Of a DNA stretch of 64,000 nucleotides, positions 48,068 to 57,600 are shown piece after piece. The first letter of the stretch is position 1. Each line of letters opens with the position of its first letter. The DNA lies in assembly GCF_000730665.1 (NCBI RefSeq), contig NZ_BBIV01000002.1, positions 62,001 to 126,000 on the forward strand, read 5' to 3'. Source of the stretch: Pseudomonas plecoglossicida NBRC 103162 = DSM 15088. GTDB taxonomy: Bacteria; Pseudomonadota; Gammaproteobacteria; Pseudomonadales; Pseudomonadaceae. The position numbers and the translations under genes were made by a program. Below the pieces are notes generated by a model, which was given only the letters and a program-made list of their open reading frames with translations, was not told the DNA's origin and did no database searches.

Positions 48068-48532
48068 CTAGCGGGCGTTTTTTCTCGTGGAAGACGTTAC
48101 CGCACGCTTGCCGGAAGCTTGGCCACCCCCTTCTTCACGCAAACGATTTATCAGCATTTGCGCATTGTCCGCACACGCCATGCCTTCGGGCTTACCCTCG
48201 ATGCCCTTGATGACGAGCAGAAGTTGCGCTTTGTTCTGGGCTAGACGTTCCTGTAGAACACCGATTTCCTCAACCTTTTGCTTGAGCCCGCTGAGTAACT
48301 CATCGTGCTGCCAGCCGCTGGCATTCATCGGCATCAATTGCCGAATTTCTTCCAATGAAAAACCCGCCGCCTGCGCTCCGGTGATGATCTCCAGAACCCA
48401 CTCGGTATCAGGCGCATAGTCCCTGTAGCCATTGGACTTGCGCTCAACGGATTTGATCAAGCCGCTTGCCTCGTAAAACCGGATGCGTGACGGAGCCAAT
48501 CCGCTGATTTTCGCCAGTTCGCCTATTCTCAT
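48068..48532 (-). CDS. MerR-family regulator
   Basis: This 154-residue regulator starts MRIGELAKISGLAPSRIRFYEASGLI (winged HTH), followed by a dimerization helix rich in charged residues (ELLSGLKQKVEEIGVLQERLAQ). The C-terminal part has just one cysteine (MACADNAQ), so it does not look like a metal sensor and probably senses an organic or redox signal. It is divergent from the haloperoxidase-like gene, and the intergenic dyad (48553-48583) should be its operator. The start at 48532 was chosen because the HTH begins there. Confidence 0.87.
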   Translation of the reverse strand: MRIGELAKISGLAPSRIRFYEASGLIKSVERKSNGYRDYAPDTEWVLEIITGAQAAGFSLEEIRQLMPMNASGWQHDELLSGLKQKVEEIGVLQERLAQNKAQLLLVIKGIEGKPEGMACADNAQMLINRLREEGGGQASGKRAVTSSTRKNAR

Positions 48533-48552
48533 AACCCACCCCGAAAAATCTA

Positions 48553-48583
48553 TTGACCTTAAAGTTGACTTTAAACCTAAAGT
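48553..48583 (+). promoter_or_regulatory. MerR-type promoter for the haloperoxidase-like gene
   Basis: TTGACC and TAAAGT are spaced by 19 bases with the spacer TTAAAGTTGACTTTAAACC, a near dyad. It lies between the divergent regulator and hydrolase genes and is closely related to the sites at 44872 and 46131. Confidence 0.78.
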
Positions 48584-48769
48584 CATCTGGCGGCCAAGCA
48601 GCACAAATGCAACGTGTTGCACAGCCGCTATGGAAGTCATGGGGCAGGCGCAACAATCCACAATCGCGCCCTCTGAACCGCCTATCGGATGGGCTGCACT
48701 TTGCTCTCTCAAGACCATGCTCCGAACGCGATTCGGTATAGGCCCTCACTTCATTCTGGAGATACGAAC

Positions 48770-49600
48770 ATGGGGTATGTCACTACGCAAGACGGTGTTG
48801 AAATATTTTACAAAGACTGGGGGCCACGCGATGCCCAGGTAGTCTTTTTCCACCACGGATGGCCGCTTAGCGCGGACGATTGGGACGCGCAAATGCTCTT
48901 TTTCCTGGCTAACGGTTTCCGGGTTGTAGCACACGACCGGCGTGGTCATGGGCGATCCAGCCAGGTCTGGGATGGACACGACATGGATCACTATGCCGAT
49001 GACGTCGCGGCAGTGGTTAATCATCTCGGCGTGCAAGGCGCTGTCCATGTCGGTCATTCCACCGGCGGAGGTGAAGTCATCCATTACATCGCGCGCCACG
49101 GCGAAGACCGCGTGTCGAAAGCAGCCATCATCAGCGCTGTGCCGCCGCTGATGGTTCAGACTCCGAGCAATCCTGGCGGCCTGCCTAAATCAGTTTTCGA
49201 CGACTTGCAGGCACAACTACAGGCGAATCGCGCACAGTTCTATCACGACGTTCCTGCAGGGCCTTTTTACGGCTATAACCGCCCGGGTTCAAAACCGTCC
49301 GAGGGCATCGTCTGGAACTGGTGGCGACAAGGCATGATGGGCTGTGCAAAGGCACACTATGACGGGATCGTGGCGTTTTCTCAGACCGACTTCACCGAAG
49401 ATTTGAAGAGCATCAAGATTCCTGTCCTGGTGATGCATGGTGATGATGACCAGATCGTTCCTTATGAGAATGCCGGTGTTCTGTCAGCCAAACTTCTGCA
49501 AAACAGTACGCTGAAAATCTACCCGGGCTTCCCGCACGGAATGCCTACAACCAATGCCGATACGATTAACGCCGATCTGCTCGCATTCGTGAGGAGCTAA
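48770..49600 (+). CDS. Non-haem haloperoxidase-like alpha/beta hydrolase
   Basis: This 276-residue protein matches the cofactor-free chloroperoxidase/arylesterase group: FFHHGWPLSADDWDAQM (oxyanion), AHDRRGHGRSSQ, the elbow GHSTGGGEVIHY (Ser near 98), LVMHGDDDQIVP (acid), and GFPHGMPTTN (His). Such enzymes are esterases with perhydrolase activity. GGAG precedes the ATG at 48770. It is the closest target of the MerR regulator and ends at a good terminator. Confidence 0.87.
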   Translation: MGYVTTQDGVEIFYKDWGPRDAQVVFFHHGWPLSADDWDAQMLFFLANGFRVVAHDRRGHGRSSQVWDGHDMDHYADDVAAVVNHLGVQGAVHVGHSTGGGEVIHYIARHGEDRVSKAAIISAVPPLMVQTPSNPGGLPKSVFDDLQAQLQANRAQFYHDVPAGPFYGYNRPGSKPSEGIVWNWWRQGMMGCAKAHYDGIVAFSQTDFTEDLKSIKIPVLVMHGDDDQIVPYENAGVLSAKLLQNSTLKIYPGFPHGMPTTNADTINADLLAFVRS

Positions 49601-49605
49601 TCAAT

Positions 49606-49639
49606 TATAGGGCGGTGGGTAACCCCGCCCTATATTTTT
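49606..49639 (+). terminator. Terminator after the haloperoxidase-like gene
   Basis: TATAGGGCGG-loop-CCGCCCTATA is followed by ATTTTT, six bases after the stop. Confidence 0.9.
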
Positions 49640-49841
49640 CAACGCCACCAAATTGGCGCTTTTAAATTCAGCGAGATGCCGTCAAAACTGTGCAATATGG
49701 ATAACTGCTTTTTTAGCCGAAAGCGGTGGTTGGCGAGCGTCTCCTTAGGGTCGATAGCAGCCGCTCTCGAATGACAGCTATCCATTCACAGCGGGCACTA
49801 TTCGCGATTACTTCTTGGCGGAACGGCTAATACTGCTCAGT

Positions 49842-49878
49842 AATATAAAAAGGCCGCGCCCCTTAGCGGGGCGCGGCC
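49842..49878 (-). terminator. Terminator of the minus-strand alkylsulfatase remnant
   Basis: GGCCGCGCCCC and GGGGCGCGGCC form an 11-base stem; on the minus strand it is followed by TTTTTATATTA. It lies just after the stop at 49889. Confidence 0.85.
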
Positions 49879-49888
49879 CAGTGGTACC

Positions 49889-50413
49889 TTAAGGCGTGAC
49901 GATATTGAACATGGCTGGGAAGGTGTCGAGCAGACCAAGCAGTTCGTTCACTTTGTCCGCGCCGCCATCGAGCTTGGCTTTGCCGGCTGCGATTTCTTTA
50001 TCCAATGTGGCGCCTCCCATCAGCAGTCCAGCGAAGCCCAATTTATCGACAGTGAGGGTGGCATCTGCGTTATCGAAGCTCTTGTCAGCGGTGTAGATCA
50101 GTACGCCGTTGCGCAACTCGATGGCATAGTTCTGACCTTCAGGCTGTTTCCAGTTGATTCGCAAGTGCTTGCCTGCGGCTTTAGGCCCGTTGATTCGCAC
50201 GCCCATGTAATCGAGCAGAAGGTCTGGGTTCATGGCAGCCACCATGTCTGGGCTGGCGGTGTTGATCCCAGGCAGGTTAGGTACTCCGTTTCGCAGCTCG
50301 TAGGCTCCCATCAGGTACTCGTTGCGCCAAGTCGGGTTTTCGGTCTGGTAGCCGAGCTGCTCGAACGCATCGGCCTGGAGGTTGCGGGCGGCTTGGTTAC
50401 CCTCAGCAGCCAA
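49889..50413 (-). pseudogene. C-terminal remnant of an alkyl/aryl-sulfatase
   Basis: The 174-residue open frame resembles only the end of SdsA-type alkylsulfatases: NLQADAFEQLGYQTENPTWRNEYLMGAYELRNG (end of the dimerization region) and the SCP2-like C-terminal domain (MGVRINGPKAAGKHLRINW, LTVDKLGFAGLLMGG). The zinc-binding metallo-beta-lactamase part (~450 residues in full members) is missing, so it cannot cleave sulfate esters alone. It keeps its terminator, which suggests a recent truncation. Confidence 0.8.
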
Positions 50414-50594
50414 ATCCGTGCTTGATACGCATCAATTCCTCCCGAGCCTTCAGATAGCCCGCACGGTCGCAAACAAGCTCAAGCGCAGTTCTGTTTCCAA
50501 AGGCTGCACGCGGCTGAGACATCCACAGGGCGGCCTTATCTTTGTCGGCAAACACTCTCTCAGCCTGGTTGATAATCGGAGTCTGATAACCCAT
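50403..50594 (-). CDS. Small MbcA/ParS/Xre-antitoxin-domain-like protein without a toxin
   Basis: This 63-residue protein reads RVFADKDKAALWMSQPRAAF then LELVCDRAGYLKAREELMRI, like the C-terminal toxin-binding domain of MbcA/ParS (DUF2384) antitoxins. It lacks the N-terminal DNA-binding half of full antitoxins. No RES-type toxin gene is adjacent; the next gene is the sulfatase remnant, which it overlaps by 11 bases. The start at 50594 was chosen because AGGGGGGGG lies just upstream. Confidence 0.68.
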   Translation of the reverse strand: MGYQTPIINQAERVFADKDKAALWMSQPRAAFGNRTALELVCDRAGYLKAREELMRIKHGFGC

Positions 50595-50683
50595 ATGTCC
50601 CCCCCCTAACATGGCCTCGGGTCATCGTTCAGCCCGACTACGACGTCGTGAGTCGTATCGATCGGGGCTCCGGAAGGAGTTGA

Positions 50684-51673
50684 TCATGGCGTCTCCAGGC
50701 GGTGGGCGATCAGGCAGCCCTCAGCAATTGAAACTCCGCTCATGTAAGACCGGAGTACCTCTGGGACGCGAATCGAACCGTCAGCCTGCTGATAATTTTC
50801 AAGTACCGCAAACAACAAAAGATTCACGGCGAGGTTGTAGCTCACTGCATATGCCAGGGTTACCTGGCAATGGTTGGGGCCTACCAGTCGTGCTTGGATG
50901 CGCCGAGACTGGAAGTCGCTTGCCATGCAGGAGCTAATCGTGCGGTAACTGCCCCGACTAGGTATCCAAACCTCCAAGACATAGGAATATACCGCGTCGA
51001 TACCCAGATCATTCACCCGTCGTGCCATGACGCGGTACGGAATTCCGAGCAACCTCATCACGTACTCGACATGCGATATCACAGCCTCATGGACAGTCCC
51101 CAACTCGGATGGAGTAACTACCTGTATCAAGCCAACTTCGTCGTACTGCCGCTGCCTGACGGTCACAAAAGTATCAGCGCCCGCGCCACCCGCTTCGCTA
51201 CGGAAGCATGGCGTAAGCATGACCATCTTGATCGGTAGCTGGTCTCCATCAAGAGCCAGGCAGGCCACCATGTTGATCAGCGACAGTTCGGCAGAGGGCG
51301 TCAGGTAGAGATCGGCCCCGTTTTGATGGCTGGTCTTGAAGAGATCATCTTCAAAGTCCGATAACTGGCCGGTGCTATCCAGCATCTCGGCCTTTAACAG
51401 GCACGGAGCATAGTGCTCCTCGTAGCCATGCTCTTCCGTTTGCACATTGAGGACGAACTGCCCCAAGGCGCGACTCATGCGAGCGATCGGCCCGCGCAAA
51501 TTAACAAAGCGTGGGCCAGATAACTTGGCGGCGGCAAGGAAACTCAACCCTCCACATTCCTCGCCAAGAACGGCGTGGCTTTTGATCTCAAAGTCAAACT
51601 GCCGGGGGCTGCCCCAACGGCGCACTTCGACCTGGCCACCCTGCTCAGTGTTAGGGCTTCTTGGGCCATTCAC
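50684..51673 (-). CDS. Seryl-tRNA-synthetase-like protein lacking the tRNA-binding arm
   Basis: This 329-residue protein matches the SerRS catalytic core: VRRWGSPRQFDFEIKSHAVLG, AAKLSGPRFVNLRGPIARM, LYLTPSAELSLIN, motif 2 TPCFRSEAGGAGADTF...RQRQYDEV, and YSYVLEVWIPSRGSYRTISSC. The N-terminal coiled-coil arm that binds tRNA-Ser is absent. Motif 3, usually GSGLAVGRTLxAxLEN, reads SYNLAVNLLLFAVLEN; the ATP-binding Arg is gone. It may charge a carrier or small molecule, protect against SerRS inhibitors, or be inactive. It starts at GTG with AGGAG upstream. Confidence 0.8.
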   Translation of the reverse strand: MNGPRSPNTEQGGQVEVRRWGSPRQFDFEIKSHAVLGEECGGLSFLAAAKLSGPRFVNLRGPIARMSRALGQFVLNVQTEEHGYEEHYAPCLLKAEMLDSTGQLSDFEDDLFKTSHQNGADLYLTPSAELSLINMVACLALDGDQLPIKMVMLTPCFRSEAGGAGADTFVTVRQRQYDEVGLIQVVTPSELGTVHEAVISHVEYVMRLLGIPYRVMARRVNDLGIDAVYSYVLEVWIPSRGSYRTISSCMASDFQSRRIQARLVGPNHCQVTLAYAVSYNLAVNLLLFAVLENYQQADGSIRVPEVLRSYMSGVSIAEGCLIAHRLETP

Positions 51674-51756
51674 CGTCTTGCTCCTGCTTCAGTTGCTCAA
51701 ACCACCCGCATTAAGGGTTGCTGGTCACGATGTGCCGATTGAAATCCTGCGCACCG

Positions 51757-51951
51757 TCATGCCACCAAACCGGCCCAGATTCGCCAAGACTTACTTTGTC
51801 TTCGTCGAAACACCCATTCCTCTACGAGGCTGTAGGGTTTATCAGTAAAGTGTTCGGCTAGCAGTGCCCGAGCTTCGGCGCAATTGTTCAAACCAGATCG
51901 GTCTTGACCCGACCGGCACAAAATGCTGTGCAGGATGTTATCCATACGCAT
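51757..51951 (-). CDS. Small protein coupled to the DUF6957-like gene
   Basis: This 64-residue frame (MRMDNILHSILCRSGQDRSG at the start) overlaps the 3' end of the upstream gene by 14 bases. That suggests translational coupling. It matches no family I recognise and no catalytic motif is visible. It lies 83 bases before the SerRS-like gene in the same direction. A frameshifted tail of the preceding gene is the alternative. Confidence 0.5.
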   Translation of the reverse strand: MRMDNILHSILCRSGQDRSGLNNCAEARALLAEHFTDKPYSLVEEWVFRRRQSKSWRIWAGLVA

Positions 51952-52381
51952 AGGCCTCAGTCGTGATTTGCACAAGCGCGACCAACGCAGGCTTAGCGGC
52001 ATAGCGACGCGCCCCCCGACCGGCCAGCACATACATCTTTGGCCCAGCCTCGAAAAAACAACCGTAAAGGTCTTCTCCATAACTGGTCACCAACGGCGCC
52101 CGGCATGGTTGGGATGGTTGGCTGTCATAGGTAACCTCATGTGCGAGCAACACAATGGGATGTTGCCCCGCAGCGACCACCTCTTGCAGCTCGTTGTCGG
52201 GGAGCATGATGTCCAAAATCATCCAGTTCCTCACGATACAAAACGCGCGGTCAGCGAACTCCGTTTTAGCGATTTGGATCAGACTCGCGTCATCCAACCC
52301 TGAGCCGCACAATGGCTGTGCCTGCCCGTACAGCAGCTCCGAGACCAAGTGGTCGTCTCGCTGCATTTCAACCGTTTGCAA
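51938..52381 (-). CDS. DUF6957-like protein
   Basis: This 147-residue protein has the pattern of small Pseudomonas proteins of the DUF6957 type: LLYGQAQPLCGSGLDDASLIQIAKTEF, IVRNWMILDIMLPDNELQEV, PIVLLAHEVTYDSQ and GCFFEAGPKMYVLAG. It is cytoplasmic, with no signal peptide or membrane helix. Function is unknown. It leads a possible operon with the 64-aa protein and the SerRS-like gene. Confidence 0.65.
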   Translation of the reverse strand: MQTVEMQRDDHLVSELLYGQAQPLCGSGLDDASLIQIAKTEFADRAFCIVRNWMILDIMLPDNELQEVVAAGQHPIVLLAHEVTYDSQPSQPCRAPLVTSYGEDLYGCFFEAGPKMYVLAGRGARRYAAKPALVALVQITTEAYAYG

Positions 52382-52622
52382 TAGCCCACCCTCGTTGCCC
52401 TGCGCCTGCGATCAACCCGACTGGCACTAAATCAGTTCCACCCATACTCATGGGGCGTTTCGTTGCGTCTGCTTGCGATCTCAGCAGACGTATTTCGCAC
52501 GTATGTCGGCTCACTTGCGTGTGGATGTCACCAGCGAGACTCGCCACGTCGTAGCCGCACGGATTTAGCAGCTGCATCGCGTGGAATTCAATGTGGCGAT
52601 CGGACATCACGACCAGTCTCAT
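52368..52622 (-). pseudogene. N-terminal remnant of a metallophosphoesterase
   Basis: The first residues (MRLVVMSDRHIEFHAMQLLN then YDVASLAGDIHT) match the start of calcineurin-like phosphoesterases, where D-x-H and GDIH bind metal. The similarity stops after about 40 residues and the rest of the frame is unrelated, so most of the enzyme is missing. It overlaps the DUF6957-like gene by 14 bases. Confidence 0.6.
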
Positions 52623-52741
52623 GCCGCCGATTTGCCTATAAATTGATTCGCCCATTTCGCACTATCAATGAATGGTATACGCCCACGATGCGAGGCGTCA
52701 AAGCGTGGCTTTATCCTTTCTTTTCTCAATCTGGCGAAGAG

Positions 52742-53209
52742 ATGGATTATCAGCAAACCTTGGGGCAGCTTTTGAAGGAACTGCGCGTAAGCGGCGGCCT
52801 TACTCGTGAGGCGTGTTCCGAGGTTTTGAGTCGAGACCACCTGGCCAGGGTTGAACAGGGCAAGCAGGGCATTACGACAGGAAAGCTTCAAGCACTTTGC
52901 GAGCTGCTCGGGGTTAGCCCAAGCATGGTGTTTTATGCCCTGGAAGCGAGGCTGGCCGGTATAACGTTGCAAAGCCGGAAGCATGAGTGGGGCGAGCAGT
53001 TGGAAGAGCTCATACACACAGGTCGGTTGAGCTCAGAAGTGCAGAGCAATGCTTCCCGGGGTGTTCGAGGGATGCGCGCCGGAGAAACCTGCGAGGCAGT
53101 GCGCAAGCTCCAAGCGGACGGGATGGCGAAGATGCAGATCGTGCGTGAGCTGGGAGTGGCACGCAGTACGGTGGACAGATATTGGCTGAAGGTATCAGTA
53201 GAGCCTTAA
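52742..53209 (+). CDS. XRE-type regulator with a second C-terminal HTH
   Basis: This 155-residue protein has an N-terminal XRE helix-turn-helix (LGQLLKELRVSGGLTREACSEVL, then LARVEQGKQGITTGKLQALCELL) and a C-terminal resolvase-like HTH (EAVRKLQADGMAKMQIVRELGVARSTVDRYW). The C-terminal HTH has no recombinase domain attached. The start at 52742 is preferred; 52688 is possible. It is divergent from the DUF6957-like set and may regulate it. Confidence 0.78.
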   Translation: MDYQQTLGQLLKELRVSGGLTREACSEVLSRDHLARVEQGKQGITTGKLQALCELLGVSPSMVFYALEARLAGITLQSRKHEWGEQLEELIHTGRLSSEVQSNASRGVRGMRAGETCEAVRKLQADGMAKMQIVRELGVARSTVDRYWLKVSVEP

Positions 53210-53775
53210 GTGGAAGGCGGGCCGCCCCCTGGTCTGTTGACGAGGAGCGCCCCGTCTTTTCCCGTAACCAATTTCCTGCTCTCGTTGGTTGAACGAGTTG
53301 GAGTATCCGCCCGAGCGTGCGCTGAGTATCGTCCTCGATGCTATCGGCTGGTACGCTCGGCCTTGCGGCAGTTGTGCTGCCATTCACACCCCTGCGCCTG
53401 CAAACTATTAGTCACAAGAGGTTTTTATTGTTGATGGGGTGGTTGCTCAAGTTGAGGCTTCTCTGTGGGAAGCTTGACGCTAAATGGGCCCCTGTCTTCC
53501 TGCGTCGCTCTTAGACGCAGATTCCGCCTGATTGCACTCCTATCACTAACTCCAGGTTCATACTCAGATGCTGGTGATCCCGTAGCCACACATCTTTTTC
53601 GCGAACGTTGCGCTGTTCATAGATCCTCTACTGTGCATTGGCTTTGGAGCCACTGGCCCCTTCAAAGGGGAGGCTTCGCGTCGCCCTGCAGCCATGTTGT
53701 ATGATGCCATGCTGCTATCAGTCCGGCGTTGGACGAGGGAGTAGCCAGGCCCATTTCACAAGGATAGTTTTGGTC
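53210..53775. other. Non-coding stretch with no recognised feature
   Basis: About 565 bases between the XRE gene and the next gene contain only short random-looking frames. A small palindrome (CCCCTTCAAAGGGG) lies near 53659. I see no RNA gene, repeat family or gene remnant. Confidence 0.5.
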
Positions 53776-54489
53776 ATGACATGCATTAACTTGCCCAGTA
53801 ATCAGCAAGCTGCAATCAGCGACGTTGATGAGGCGACGCTTCGGGCCGCAGTGCGCAAGTGCCTGGATGAAGAGCGTATAGGGCCGATTCATGGCCTTGG
53901 GCTCAGTGACTGTGGCTCATACGTGGGTACCAAGCTTCACGCGTTCCAACAAGCGGTCGCTGAGTACAGCAAGGCTAAGGCCCATGCCAAGCGCGAACGG
54001 ACTCGGCAAGATGCGCTGCGCGCTGGCAGTGACCTCGTTCACGCGGTGCAGCAAATGAAGGGCCGGCTCGAAACTGAGCGTCAAGAGGGGGAGCTATTCT
54101 TCATCGATGATCAGATCAGGCCGACCTTCCATCTCAGCAAGCGACTATCAGTGCAAGTGTCATTCCGCTGGCGAGCGTCGCCGTCTGCGGACTGGAAGCA
54201 CGGTCACCTGACGTTCGTCTACGATTTCTCCCCTCAACCCAGCTACACCCTGCCGCAGCCCAAGCGCAAACCCAGCGCTGCTCAGGCAGCGAGGGATCTC
54301 GAAGGCAGCCTGTACCGAGAATGGGAGCGCTTGAAGGCTCAGGCGCTGTTCTCTATGAGAGAGTTCTTCCGCGAGGGCGGCGATGGGGATGCTGTGCCTG
54401 AGGTGTTCGCAGTAAGGCCTAGTCCCTACGGCGGGGGCTTGAATAATTTCAGCTGCAATTTTTGGCAGCCCGAGAGGCCGGCATTATAA
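53776..54489 (+). CDS. Unrecognised 237-aa protein
   Basis: The protein has a charged helical N-terminal half (about 15-115, including YSKAKAHAKRERTRQDALRAG) and a second part with strand-like segments (VQVSFRWRAS, HLTFVYDF) and a proline/lysine linker (YTLPQPKRKPSAAQ). No signal peptide or membrane helix is present. AAGGA lies about ten bases before the ATG. It lies upstream of, and in the same direction as, the large nuclease-like gene, so a functional link is possible. Confidence 0.6.
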   Translation: MTCINLPSNQQAAISDVDEATLRAAVRKCLDEERIGPIHGLGLSDCGSYVGTKLHAFQQAVAEYSKAKAHAKRERTRQDALRAGSDLVHAVQQMKGRLETERQEGELFFIDDQIRPTFHLSKRLSVQVSFRWRASPSADWKHGHLTFVYDFSPQPSYTLPQPKRKPSAAQAARDLEGSLYREWERLKAQALFSMREFFREGGDGDAVPEVFAVRPSPYGGGLNNFSCNFWQPERPAL

Positions 54490-54676
54490 ATTGGGCAAGC
54501 CATCAGCTTCGGTGCCGGTGGCTGGTGTAAACGATCATCCGGTCACCAAGTCTGCGCGGGCGTCCCGCAGCACCGTGAACCGCACACCATAAAGATGACG
54601 TCGAGGCCTGCGTTGACCTAGGGCTAGAGCGTTGAGCGTAGCCGGGCGATGCCATTGGTCATTTCAGGAGTGGATG

Positions 54677-57600
54677 ATGGACAAGGAACAATCGGCTACC
54701 AAGATCAATGGGCCTAAGCCGCAAGACTTTCTGCGAGCTAGACGTCCGGAGCAGTTTTCGGACTCGGTAAAGCTACAGGAGTCGACTATCGATCGCTCCA
54801 TGCTGGAGTACCACTTCGAGACCCTGAACAACCGAAGCCAAGAGCTTGAGTTCGAGATATTCGTACGCAAGCTTTGTGAGCGAGAAATCTGTCCCAACCT
54901 GGTTGCCCAGACCGGCCCGACTGCGGGTGGAGACGGTAAAACCGATACCGAAACGTACCCTGTAGCCAGCCAAATCGCCTTTTTCTGGGGATTAAACGAG
55001 GCTCCGGAGTCTGAGCGATGGGCATTCGGTGTTAGCACCCAGAAAGACTGGAAGACAAAATGTACGAAGGATGTCGAGAGCATCATGTCCACCGGGCGTG
55101 GGTACTCACGCATCTTCTGTGTCTCCAGTCGATTCATCAAGAACAGCCTGAGGGCGCAGCTTCAGGATGACCTTTCGGAAAAGCATGGCGTCAAGGTCAC
55201 AATCCTCGATCGAACCTGGCTGCTTGATAAAACACTGCAGCCCAAGAATCAGCAGCTTGCCATCGATTACCTAGGTCTTACAGGCAGCATTGAGAGCAAA
55301 ATTCAGATCGGCCCATTCGACGCTGACAAGCAGATCCAGCTAGCAGACATCGAGCGCCAGATCGAACAGATTGAAGATCCAGGCCGTTTAACGCTCTCCC
55401 AGGTCGATCTCTACACCAAGCGTGCCATCATCTACAAAGAGCTGGAGCGGGATGCCGTCGCTGTTGAGCACCAGTTCAATCTCGCTGTGCGGACAGCGAA
55501 AAAGTTTGGCACTCAGAGGCAGCATTTCGATTCCCTTTATCAGCTGACTTGGGCCGCGTATTGGTGGCTGGAAAATGTCGAGCTCTTCGAGGACACCTTT
55601 GAGAAAGCACTTGCCGTGGCTCAAGAGACCGACAACGTTGAGGTCTGGGAAAAAGTCGCAACGTTGTTTAATCTGGTTGTCACCACTCATCGAGACGGCA
55701 AGTGCACCCTCAATGTGGCATCCATAGAAGCCACCATTCGTGAGAAGTTGAACTCGATAGCCGACGACGCGGATATGATTAGCGGCGCATTGCAAGCTAA
55801 GACGTCATTGGCGCTCCTGGATCTGTTGGCTGCTAAAAGCGAGGAACAGGTCAACAATACCTTCAGGTCTTTGGGCACCATCGCTGATAGCGCTCATAAG
55901 CTGATTGGGTACCCCATGGCTCGGCTCGTCAACTTACTGGAAGCTCTCGATGTGGCCTTCGGAGATCTCAAAGCTTACGAAGACCTGATGGATAAGCTCA
56001 TTGATGATGCTGGTGCACGGGAGAACAGTCGGATAAAGGCGGATAAGTACCTGAGGCGAGGAGCACTGAGTAGCGACAAAAAGGATTACTACAGGGCAAT
56101 CAAGTGCTTCGGGTTGTCTCTGTATGGGTTGTATAGCAGTGAAAGCAAGACGGAAATGTTCGCTGCCCTTTATATGTTGTCCCATGCGTACGAGAAGCAG
56201 GGCCTGCTCTGGGCTGCGCGAGGTGCTGCGCTGATGGCGGCTTACCTTGTTACCACAGATGCACTAAAGGAGCAGCGGAGCAGTGCTCGGCAAGCGGCTA
56301 TTTACCAGCAACTCATGTGGATTGAAGGTCAGCTGGGTCGCTTGGGTCAGTCATTAACTTGGTACCACCTGGCTCAACTGATCTCTCAAACACTGGATGA
56401 AGATCTGTGGACAGAAAATCAGAAAATGAGTTATGAGGCTCTCATTGGTAAGTTATTTCTTAATGCCAATTTCTCAGATATTGAAAGACTAGCCTGGCTG
56501 CCGGACAAACTAAATCAGTTAGATTTATGGCTCAGTGCCGATGCGCTAATGATTTGCTTAGGCCATGAAGATAAAGCAGGGCCCGAAGGTGAGCCTATTG
56601 ACCTTCAATTTATAAATATGTGGCGCAGCATTGATATGGGCGCTCCGGTGGCCCCACTCGACCTTTATCTAGACCGCTGGACGAACATAAGCTCCTACAT
56701 TCTGGGTTGTAAGGTGTCCGTGTCCTTCCCCGTGAAGTCCCCTTGCATGGAGCTAGCGCAGCAATTGCTGGCTGTGCTGGAAAGCTTCTGCGCGCCGATG
56801 ATGGCAGACCATCTAGCGTCTACATTGCCTGCCGTAAATATTAATATCTCGTTGGAATATGAGGACGACTTCATACTGCAGCACAGTTTCGATACTGCTG
56901 CACAGGTAACTTCTGCTGAAATCCTCTGCTCGCCGTTCAGTATCGCCAATTTAACTGACGAGCAACGAGATGCAATTAAGAATTTCTACAGTGAATTCTG
57001 CCTCCGTTTTGTCACCATCATCTGCCCTCAGATTGGCTGGTCGAGATTGGAAGAGATGCTTCGAGATGATAAAGCCTTGGAGCGAGCCGTTGTCTTCAAC
57101 TGTAATATTGGATTGGACAGCTATTTCATGGGGCGTGATGCTGTACCTGGAATTGCATCTCATCAGGACGCGTCCCTAGAGTTGCACAAGCCAACTCGTA
57201 GCGTGACTTGGTATGAGCATCACAACATTGAGCCAGTGGAGTCGCGACCTGAAACCGATGTTTCCGAGGAGCGACCAAAACATCCGTTCCAATTCTCAAC
57301 TCTTAAACATAGAGAGTTGAAGATTTCATCTCTCATTCAGGTCAGCCTGTGGGATCAAGCCGGTTGGAGGGGCGTAGGTTTTCAAGGAGGTGGAGGGCGG
57401 ATGCCTGCTATCGTATTCCTCTTTGAAAATCCGGTAGTTGGGGAAAGGATTTTTTCAAACATTGCTAAGACTGTTGGCGATAAAGATCCTAACAATACGC
57501 TACGTATCGCGCTGATACGCGGTATTGACAAGCATAACCCGGCGCACTATCGAGTCGTGGTTACAAGTAACCTTGACCGGGAAGATGACTCATCGAGTAT

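Noticed and set aside
53210..53775. Possible regulatory RNA in the gap after the XRE gene
   Set aside because: Only a small 14-base palindrome is visible. No promoter-terminator pair or conserved RNA pattern could be supported.
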